Positions 57,533 through 64,000 of a DNA stretch of 64,000 nucleotides are shown piece by piece. Origin of the DNA: Arthrobacter sp. OY3WO11 (GTDB taxonomy: Bacteria; Actinomycetota; Actinomycetes; Actinomycetales; Micrococcaceae); the NCBI RefSeq assembly GCF_001641125.1, contig NZ_LWLP01000001.1, positions 3,599,828 through 3,663,827 of the forward strand. Reading direction: 5' to 3'. Under the pieces are notes generated by a model, which was given only the letters and a program-made list of their open reading frames with translations, did not search any database and had not been told where the DNA came from. How positions within the stretch are numbered: position 1 is the stretch's first letter; every line of letters begins with the position of its first letter. A program made the translations under genes and the position numbers.

Positions 57533-60500
57533 TGCGCCCGCAGCCTGCAACGACCCCGGCACATTCCACACCAATAACCAAAGCGCGGGGCCAGCTGCAC
57601 GCCGTCAACCTGCTGACGGAGGGCCTCGCCGAGTGCCTGACCGCATCACCCCGGCCCACCTTCAGCTGGCAGCTGGCGCAGCCGGACGGCTCCGATCCGG
57701 CGCGGGCCCTGCAGACCGGCTACGAGGTCACGGTGGAGGACTCGCAGGGGCTCAAGTTCTGGAGTTCCGGTCCGGTCACCTCCCCCGCGCAGCGCGGGGT
57801 CCAATATGACGGGCCTGCGCTCGACGGCGACACGGACTACGCGTGGCGGGTGCGGGTCCGCGACGCAGCAGGAATACCCGGGGAATGGTCTACTCCGAAG
57901 ATGTTCAGCACCGGACTCACGGATGCTTCCTGGCAGGCCGACTGGATCCGGCGCGCTCCCGGCGGCCGCGCTCCCCTGGAAATCCTCAACAACGCCCTCC
58001 GCGTGGCCGGCTCACCCCACCTGCCGGTTCCCTGCCCGCCTGCCCGCACCATCCGCATCGAAGCCCGCGTCCGCCCGGTCATGGGGTGGGCCGGGCTCAT
58101 CCTTCGCAGCAGCGGCCCCGGCACCGGCCTGCTGCTGGAACTCAACACGGCCGGCGAGGTGGTCCTCCGCCACGCCCCGGTGTGGGAAATTCCCGCCCCG
58201 GCCGTCCCCGAAACCACCGTGCTGGCCAGGGCCCGGGCGGACCGGAACCTGGATGTCCGCCAGGCGCGGCTGCCCGGCAAGGACCTGGTGCCCGGCTCCT
58301 GGCAGGACCTGGTGGTCACCGACGACGGCCACACCATCACCGTCTCCCTGGACGGCGTGGAACTGCTTGACGTGCACCAGCCCGCAGCTGCCGGGTCCGC
58401 CGGGAAGCCGGCCCTGCACCAGGGACCCCGGAGCCAGGCCGAGTATGCATCGCTGCGCATCAGCAGCGGCGGCCAGGACAGTGCCGGCGCCGTCCTGCTG
58501 GACCACCGCTTCGACGCCAGCGGGGACCACGCCCGCGCCTGCCTTGCGCAGTGGGCCGCCACCACGGCGCACCGCCAGCCGGATGAATGGACAGTATTCC
58601 GCAGCATTCTGCAGCTCACCGGCCCGGTGCGCCGGGCGCGGCTTTTCGTGGCGGCCCACCACCACGCGCAGATCTCCCTGGCCGGTGTCCCCTGCCTGGC
58701 AACTACCTCTTTCGGATATCCGGGCGAAGGTTACTACGACGCCGCGGACGTCACCGGCCTGCTCGCTGCCCAGCCTCCGGGCGCAGCCGTTCCCCTGACG
58801 GCCCTGCTGCACTGGTACGGCCCCGGGCAGGGCCGCGCCGCCGGACTTCCCGGCCTTCTGGTGCGCGTCAGCGTGCAGTACACGGACGGCCGCCGCGAAG
58901 CCTTCTGTTCCGGGCCGGAGTGGTCAGCCGGCGAGGCGCCGTACCGGCAGTCCGGCTACCGCAATGACGAGGGCGACCCCGTAGAACACCTGGACGGGCA
59001 GGCCGCACGGGCCCTGGCCGCCGTGCCGTCCTCCCCGTCCCCTTCTTCCCCGGACCTGCCGCCCGCCATCAGCCGCGGCCGCCACCCCTCAGCGGAGTTC
59101 CCCACACTGCACGCGCGCCGGACCTTCCTGGCCGGCGGGTTTGTTGCTCCCAGGGCTTTCCTGACGGCCGACGACGGCACCATGGTGGCTGACTTCGGCC
59201 AGGTCCTTCCCGGGCGCCCGGAGGTGGACTTCCTGGACGGAATTCCCGGCCGCACCGTGATGATGCGGGCCGGCTACGCCCTTCGGCCCGACGGCCGGGT
59301 GGACGCCGGAAAGACCGCAAGCCAGAACACGGACATGTCCTTCCCCTACACCCAGGCGGCCGGGCCCCAGCAGTTCAGCGCCACGGTGCACCTCGGTTTC
59401 CGCTACCTTGAGCTTCCCGGCGTGGAGGCCGCCGAGGTGTCCCGCGTCGGGGCCGTGCTGGTCCACGGGCACCACCCGGCTGAGGGACGTTTCAGCAGCT
59501 CGGATCCCATGCTGGATGCCGTCTTCACGCTGCTGCGCCATTCAGCCCTGTACGGGGTCCAGGAACAGTTCGTGGACACCCCCACCCGGGAGAAGGGCCA
59601 GTTCCTGGCGGACGCGGTGAACATTTCGTACGCCACCATGGCCCTCTTCGGTGAGCACGCCTACACGGCGCAGGCGCTGCGGGAGTTCGCCTGGTCCGCT
59701 GCCCGCTACTGGTCCGAGGGGCAGGACCGCGGCCGCTACAACGCCGTGTACCCCAACGGTGACGGCAAGCGCGACATCCCGGACTTCTCCCTCATGATTC
59801 CGGAGTGGGCCGAGGAGTACCACCTGCGCACCGGGGACCTTGGCCTGGTCCGGGAACTGCTGCCTCACCTCCGCAACACCGCCGACTACGCGTTGCGGTA
59901 TATCCCGGCGGAAGGGCCGACGGCGGGTCTGGTCACCCGGCTGGGCGGCGGCTCCGGCCCCTACCTTCACGGCATCGTGGACTGGCCCGAACCCGGCCGG
60001 TTCGGCTACGACATGGAGTGCGCCGCGAAGACCACCGTCAATGCCCAGGCCTATTCGGCGCTGGTGTCCACGGCCCGGCTCTGCAGCCTTGCCGGGGAGC
60101 ATGATGCCGCCGTCCGCTACGCCTCTTCTGCCCGGCGGCTGGCGGACGCAATCCGCACCCGCCTTCGCGTGGACGGGGTGATGGTGGACGGCCTGCGTGC
60201 CGACGGCATTCCCAGCTCCCACGCCTCCCAACACGCCACGTCCTTCCCGCTCTCCCTGGGCATCACCGCTCCGGAATTCGCCGCCGACGATGCGCTGCGG
60301 ATCGCTTCGATGGGAATGAAGCAGGGGCCACTGACCGTCCACCGGTTGGTGCGCGCGCTGATTTCCCAGGGGTGGACGGACGCCGTGCTGGACCTCCTGA
60401 CAAACAAGGACCAACCCGGCTGGGCCAACCTGCTGGAGCGCGGCGCCACCTTCACCTGGGAGGCCTGGGACCTGGTGGAGGGAACGGACTACAGCCAGTC

Positions 60501-60912
60501 CCACGCCTGGTCCGCGTCCGTGGTCAAGGAGGTCTTGGACCACCTGCTCGGCGTCCGGTTCAGCTCCCCCGGAGGCTCGGAGCTGCTGATCGAGCCTCCG
60601 CTGTGCCGGCTGGACCACGCCCGCGGCGCGGTGCCCGTCAGCAACGGCTACGTGGAAGCCAGCTGGGCCCGGGAGGGCAGCCAGGTCCGGCTGGAGTGCA
60701 CGGTTCCTCCCGGCACTACGGCAGTTGTCCGGCTGCCCGCCGGCAAGTACACGGTCGCCTCCGGGCATGAAAGAACGACGGCGGAGGCCGCCGTCGTTCC
60801 TATCCCCGGGGAAGGCGGGGCTGCCGCCGCCGCGAATGTCCCGGCCGGCAGCGGCGCCAAGGTGGACTTCCGCATCCACCCCGGCGCCTGGTCCTTCAGT
60901 CCCGTCAACTGA
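57532..60912 (+). CDS. GH78 alpha-L-rhamnosidase
   Basis: A 1126-residue enzyme. An N-terminal fibronectin-like domain (PTFSWQL, TDYAWRVRVRDAAG), an inserted carbohydrate-binding-like domain (~150-330), the rhamnosidase N-domain and the (alpha/alpha)6 catalytic domain follow in order. The catalytic region has FVDTPTREKGQFLADAVN (Asp ~682) and GATFTWEAWD near the end (general base Glu). No signal peptide, so it cuts rhamnose from imported oligosaccharides. It is translationally coupled to the oxidoreductase and links this locus to the rhamnose genes at 34-45 kb. Confidence 0.94.
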   Translation: MRPQPATTPAHSTPITKARGQLHAVNLLTEGLAECLTASPRPTFSWQLAQPDGSDPARALQTGYEVTVEDSQGLKFWSSGPVTSPAQRGVQYDGPALDGDTDYAWRVRVRDAAGIPGEWSTPKMFSTGLTDASWQADWIRRAPGGRAPLEILNNALRVAGSPHLPVPCPPARTIRIEARVRPVMGWAGLILRSSGPGTGLLLELNTAGEVVLRHAPVWEIPAPAVPETTVLARARADRNLDVRQARLPGKDLVPGSWQDLVVTDDGHTITVSLDGVELLDVHQPAAAGSAGKPALHQGPRSQAEYASLRISSGGQDSAGAVLLDHRFDASGDHARACLAQWAATTAHRQPDEWTVFRSILQLTGPVRRARLFVAAHHHAQISLAGVPCLATTSFGYPGEGYYDAADVTGLLAAQPPGAAVPLTALLHWYGPGQGRAAGLPGLLVRVSVQYTDGRREAFCSGPEWSAGEAPYRQSGYRNDEGDPVEHLDGQAARALAAVPSSPSPSSPDLPPAISRGRHPSAEFPTLHARRTFLAGGFVAPRAFLTADDGTMVADFGQVLPGRPEVDFLDGIPGRTVMMRAGYALRPDGRVDAGKTASQNTDMSFPYTQAAGPQQFSATVHLGFRYLELPGVEAAEVSRVGAVLVHGHHPAEGRFSSSDPMLDAVFTLLRHSALYGVQEQFVDTPTREKGQFLADAVNISYATMALFGEHAYTAQALREFAWSAARYWSEGQDRGRYNAVYPNGDGKRDIPDFSLMIPEWAEEYHLRTGDLGLVRELLPHLRNTADYALRYIPAEGPTAGLVTRLGGGSGPYLHGIVDWPEPGRFGYDMECAAKTTVNAQAYSALVSTARLCSLAGEHDAAVRYASSARRLADAIRTRLRVDGVMVDGLRADGIPSSHASQHATSFPLSLGITAPEFAADDALRIASMGMKQGPLTVHRLVRALISQGWTDAVLDLLTNKDQPGWANLLERGATFTWEAWDLVEGTDYSQSHAWSASVVKEVLDHLLGVRFSSPGGSELLIEPPLCRLDHARGAVPVSNGYVEASWAREGSQVRLECTVPPGTTAVVRLPAGKYTVASGHERTTAEAAVVPIPGEGGAAAAANVPAGSGAKVDFRIHPGAWSFSPVN

Positions 60913-60930
60913 TTCCAGTCGCCTAATCCC

Positions 60931-60990
60931 AACTAGGTAGCGCTAAATGTCGTTTTGAACCGCTAAAACGACACTTGTTGCTACCTGGTT
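60931..60990. repeat. 60-bp compound inverted repeat between convergent genes
   Basis: Outer arms AACTAGGTAGC and GCTACCTGGTT pair at 10 of 11 positions and inner arms TGTCGTTTT and AAAACGACA pair at 9 of 9, with the middle bases largely complementary. The whole can fold as one long hairpin. It may act as a bidirectional terminator for GH78 and the orphan binding protein, or be a copy of a dispersed palindromic element. Confidence 0.6.
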
Positions 60991-61001
60991 TGGGCTGAGG
61001 G

Positions 61002-62291
61002 TCAGAGGAGCGCGCTCTGCGCCTCGTCCATCGCCTTCTTTGCCGCGTCCTGCGGTGACAGGCGGCTGAAGTGGACCTCCAGCGAGTAGCGGGTCAGCGC
61101 TTCCACGGCGGCGCTGCCTCCTGCCGGGGGCACCGGCGCGGCCTCGCCCAGTTCGCTGGAGATTTCGTCAATGAACTTTGCTGTCTTGGCGTCGGCGGGG
61201 GTCAGCATTGAGGCCACCGCCGCACGGATTTCCGAGTTCGCCGGGATGCCGCGGTCTGCCAGGCCGATCTCGCCGGCGGTGGCGTTATTTGTGACGAAGT
61301 CGATGAACTTCTGCGCTTCCGCGGGGTGCTTGGTCCGGGAGCTGGCGGACCAGAACATGGATGATTTGTAGAACTGCTGGGCATCAGCCGCCTTCCCGTC
61401 GAGGCTCGGCGGACGGCGGATCTCCAGGTCCTGGCCGGAGGCCTTGCTCAGTGCCCCCAACTGGTTGGACCAGTACATATTCATGGCGAACTTACCTGTG
61501 GACAGACCCTGTTGGTCGATCGAGGCGGTGGCGTCCTCCGTAATGACCGACGCGGGCGGCACCGCCTTGGAGTCGCGCATCTTTGCCTGGTATCCGTACC
61601 ACTCGGCCAGGTCTGATTCATCGAAACCGAGCTTCCCGTCGGTGGTGAACAAGGACTTGCCGTGCTGCCGGAACCACAGGTTGGCGGCAGCGTCAGAGTT
61701 GACCTGGCCGGTCCCGAAGACCTTCTCGCCGCTGGCCTTGGTGATTTCCGCCGCCGTGCTGTCCAGGTCATCCCAGGTCCAGGTCTTGTCATCGGGAAGA
61801 GCCACACCGCTGGCAGATACAAGCGCTGGGTTGGCCATCACCACCATGGCGTTCACGCCGCTGGTCACGGCGTACTGCTTGCCGTCCACTTTGCCGGAGT
61901 CCGCCACGGGCTGGTCGAACTTTGACAGGTCAACATCCTTCAGCTCGAGCAGGGCGCCCCGCTCGGAATACTCGCCCAGGTAGGCGGCGTCCATCTGGAT
62001 GATGTCCGGGGCATCCTGCGAGGCCACCTGGGTGGCGAGTTTGTCCCAGTAGCCGGACCAGTCGCCGTACTCCCCCTCGACGTTAATGTTGGGGTTCTCC
62101 GCCTCGAAGGCTTCAATCAGCTTCTCCGTCATCTTGTGCCGCACGTCGGAGCCCCACCAGCTGAACCGCAGGGTCACCGGCCCGTCTGACTCGGCTTCCG
62201 GCGAGCCGCCGCAGCCGGTGAGGACCAGGGAGAGGGCGGCCGCTGCGGCGGCAGCTTTGGGCAGCAGGGATTTTTGGGCGCGAAACATCAT
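61002..62291 (-). CDS. Orphan sugar-binding lipoprotein (SBP family 1)
   Basis: A 429-residue solute-binding lipoprotein with lipobox LTGC and mature start rich in Gly/Ser. TLRFSWWGSDVRHKMTEKLI and DAPDIIQMDAAYLGEYSERG are typical of family 1 sugar binders. No permease or ATPase gene adjoins it, so it must share a channel with another importer or have lost its partners. A LacI-type operator precedes it. ATG 62291 (AAAGGA upstream) is preferred over 62288. Confidence 0.9.
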   Translation of the reverse strand: MMFRAQKSLLPKAAAAAAALSLVLTGCGGSPEAESDGPVTLRFSWWGSDVRHKMTEKLIEAFEAENPNINVEGEYGDWSGYWDKLATQVASQDAPDIIQMDAAYLGEYSERGALLELKDVDLSKFDQPVADSGKVDGKQYAVTSGVNAMVVMANPALVSASGVALPDDKTWTWDDLDSTAAEITKASGEKVFGTGQVNSDAAANLWFRQHGKSLFTTDGKLGFDESDLAEWYGYQAKMRDSKAVPPASVITEDATASIDQQGLSTGKFAMNMYWSNQLGALSKASGQDLEIRRPPSLDGKAADAQQFYKSSMFWSASSRTKHPAEAQKFIDFVTNNATAGEIGLADRGIPANSEIRAAVASMLTPADAKTAKFIDEISSELGEAAPVPPAGGSAAVEALTRYSLEVHFSRLSPQDAAKKAMDEAQSALL

Positions 62292-62327
62292 TGTTTGTCC
62301 TTTGGCGCGGGTTGCTGGAACCTGAAA

Positions 62328-62339
62328 GAAACCGGTTTC
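62328..62339. promoter_or_regulatory. Perfect LacI-type palindrome upstream of the orphan binding protein
   Basis: GAAACCGGTTTC is a perfect 12-bp palindrome centred on CG, 37 nt before the start codon, in a position to overlap the promoter. It resembles GAAACCGTTTTC at 35521-35544. Confidence 0.55.
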
Positions 62340-62428
62340 CCACAGCCTAGGTGCGAGCTGGCGCACGCGTCAAGGCTTCAGGGGACTCCATTGCCGGGAG
62401 GCAGAGCTGCCCCTGGGATGGCGTGCAG

Positions 62429-63697
62429 TCAGGCCCGCCTGGCATCCGTCCTGCGCCCGTGGCGCCACAGCAACAGCCCAATAACAAGGGCTGAAAGCAT
62501 GCCCAGCCCGCCGGTGGCCACCAGTCCGGTACGCACTCCGAACTGCTCCGTGAGCCAGCCGGCCAGGAGGCCTCCCAGCGCGTGCCCGCCCAGCAGGAGG
62601 GGAAGGTAGAGGGCCATGACGCGGCCGCGGATCTCCGGGCCGGCTTCGAGCTGGACGGCGGTGGCCGCGCTGGTGAGGAACAGGAGGGTCATGAGCCCCA
62701 CCACCACCAGCATCACGATGAACAGGGTGAGGCTGGGCATCAGGGCCGCCACCAGCTGGGACAGTCCGAAGAGCCCTGCAGCTGCCACGATGCCTTTCCG
62801 GCCCAGGCTCCGCAGCCTGGCGGCCAGCAGCGCTCCGGCCAGGGCCCCGATGGCGCTGACGGCGTTGAACAGGCCGAAGCCTTCAACGCCGTTATGCCAC
62901 ACCCGTTCGGCAAAGGCGGCCAGCACCACGGGGCCGTTCATGCCGAACATTCCCAGGAGCCCGGCCAGGGCGATGACCAGCAGCAGCGACGGCCGTTCCC
63001 GGACGTACCGGAACCCGGCCAGGAGCTGGCCGCGCCCGGGCGCCGCCCGGGCGCTGGGATGCAGTTCGGCGGGGCGGATGGCGGCGATCAGCAAGAGGAC
63101 CAGCAGGCACAGCGCGGAGTTGGCAGCGAACGCTGCGGCCGATCCCGCCTGGGCAATGACCACACCGCCCACGGCAGGGCCTGCCATCGCTCCAAGCTGG
63201 CCGATGGCGTTGTTGAGGCCGATGGCCGGCCGGAGGTGGGCGTCGCCCACCACTTCATTGACGAAGACCTGGCTGGCCGGCTGGTTGATGGCCGACGTGA
63301 CACCCAGCGCCACACAGCTGGCATAGACGGCCCAGACGGTGATGGTTCCGCTCGCGGCCCATGCGGCCAGGCCCAGCGCAAGGACGGCGATGACGGCCTG
63401 GCAGCACAGCATGATCCGGCGTTTGGGAAACATGTCCACCAGCAGGCCGCTCAAAGGTCCCACCACCAGCATCGGAAGGAACTGCAGGGCTACGGCCACT
63501 CCCACGGCAGCGGGACTGCCGGTCAGCTGCAGCACAAGCCAGTCCTGCGCGAGCCGCTGCATCCACACGCCCACGCTGCCGGTGAACACCAGGGCCAGGA
63601 AGAGGCGGTAGTTGCGTTGCGTCAGGGGCTGGTACCAGGCTGGCTGGTTTGTACGGGTGTGGAGGGACTGACTGGAACGCTGGCGGTGGAAAGGCAC
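62429..63697 (-). CDS. MFS transporter (EntS-like)
   Basis: A 422-residue twelve-helix transporter of the MFS_3 type (QRNYRLFLALVFTGSVGVWM, then GLLVDMFPKRRIMLCCQAV and INQPASQVFVNEVV). Related proteins export siderophores or drugs; no substrate can be read here. GTG at 63697 is chosen because it lies 5 nt after the upstream gene and just before the first helix; a longer frame would overlap that gene. Confidence 0.82.
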   Translation of the reverse strand: MPFHRQRSSQSLHTRTNQPAWYQPLTQRNYRLFLALVFTGSVGVWMQRLAQDWLVLQLTGSPAAVGVAVALQFLPMLVVGPLSGLLVDMFPKRRIMLCCQAVIAVLALGLAAWAASGTITVWAVYASCVALGVTSAINQPASQVFVNEVVGDAHLRPAIGLNNAIGQLGAMAGPAVGGVVIAQAGSAAAFAANSALCLLVLLLIAAIRPAELHPSARAAPGRGQLLAGFRYVRERPSLLLVIALAGLLGMFGMNGPVVLAAFAERVWHNGVEGFGLFNAVSAIGALAGALLAARLRSLGRKGIVAAAGLFGLSQLVAALMPSLTLFIVMLVVVGLMTLLFLTSAATAVQLEAGPEIRGRVMALYLPLLLGGHALGGLLAGWLTEQFGVRTGLVATGGLGMLSALVIGLLLWRHGRRTDARRA

Positions 63698-63702
63698 GTG
63701 CT

Positions 63703-64000
63703 TCAGGCGCGGGTGGAACGCAGTTTGACGGCCGCAGCGCCCAGGATCAGAGTGCCGGGAACCACCACGAAGAGGGCAGCCAGCATCCAGACGAACACCA
63801 CGGCTCCGAAGAGCGCGGCAGCGAGCAGGAGGGACCCGCTCCAGTCCTTGAGGGACAGCGCCTGGCCAGCCTCGAACGCTGAACGCCAGGCGGTCCGGGC
63901 ATCCGTGGGGGCGCCGGCAAATTCGGACCACGCTGCGGCAGTGCGCAGGAGCAGGATTGCCCCGGCGGCCGCGAGGACCAGGGTGGCCGGCAGGACCACT
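63703..64000 (-). CDS. Membrane protein, C-terminal part (cut by window edge)
   Basis: The visible ~99 residues have two or three hydrophobic helices (MVLPATLVLAAAGAILLLR; LLLAAALFGAVVFVWMLAAL; FVVVPGTLILGAAAVKL). The first helix is already complete at the edge, so the gene probably continues to the right. No family can be assigned. It ends 5 nt before the MFS gene, which suggests cotranscription. Confidence 0.55.
   Translation of the reverse strand, partial: VVLPATLVLAAAGAILLLRTAAAWSEFAGAPTDARTAWRSAFEAGQALSLKDWSGSLLLAAALFGAVVFVWMLAALFVVVPGTLILGAAAVKLRSTRA

Noticed and set aside
1..64000. tRNA, rRNA, CRISPR arrays, insertion sequences, phage or plasmid genes
   Set aside because: None was recognised on either strand. 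Composition and codon use look even throughout and gene order is that of a stable chromosome segment.

Overview
The window looks like chromosome of a high-GC actinobacterium, most probably a soil member of the Micrococcaceae (Arthrobacter / Pseudarthrobacter type). The evidence is strong G/C bias at third codon positions, a menaquinone pathway, System II cytochrome c maturation, a Rex repressor, an actinobacterial 32-residue bS22 ribosomal protein beside its usual small MerR/excisionase-like gene, and many genes that appear to be transcribed without a leader. No rRNA, tRNA, CRISPR, transposase or phage gene was found. Genus is inference.

Layout. 1-4541: an ABC-F protein (cut by the left edge), a manganese-type ABC importer operon and a CPBP membrane protease. 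4538-9508: a carbohydrate ABC importer operon ending in a heparinase-like toroid enzyme. 9720-14092: a VOC protein, menB-menE-menA and two small membrane proteins. 14127-22672: a five-gene operon of a membrane-anchored Hsp70-like ATPase, a LuxR-type regulator, an IniB-like acidic protein and two dynamin-like GTPases resembling IniA and IniC. 22823-27795: phosphatase, thioredoxin-like lipoprotein, CcdA, ResB and CcsB. 27903-33960: YceI, membrane proteins, Rex, a glutaredoxin-like protein, a HAD phosphatase, bS22, an HTH protein and DAHP synthase with an aromatic leader peptide.

34176-45505 is an L-rhamnose locus: rhaM, rhaI, a bifunctional aldolase/dehydrogenase, rhaB, a GH95 glycosidase, a CE7 esterase and a sugar symporter read as one unit opposite a LacI-family regulator. 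50295-62291 is a second plant-glycan locus: DUF624 protein, binding protein and two permeases, a rhamnogalacturonan-acetylesterase-like enzyme, DUF1961, a Gfo/Idh oxidoreductase, a 1126-residue GH78 rhamnosidase and an orphan binding protein. Its content and order recall the Bacillus subtilis yesL/yesOPQ/yesTU genes for rhamnogalacturonan I. An operator of the form TGAATCGTWWCA occurs at both loci, so one regulator may control both. Between them lie a kinase-like protein, a spore-photoproduct-lyase-like radical SAM protein, a papain-fold lipoprotein and a DUF808 membrane protein.

The most unusual system is the 14127-22672 operon. It couples an Hsp70 ATPase head, whose substrate-binding domain is replaced by a transmembrane helix and a long Ser/Thr/Pro tail, to an iniBAC-like pair of bacterial dynamins. 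A near-perfect 20-bp palindrome occupies the -35 region of its promoter and related GTCCCC repeats precede iniB. This suggests a cell-envelope stress system that senses outside and acts on the membrane from inside.
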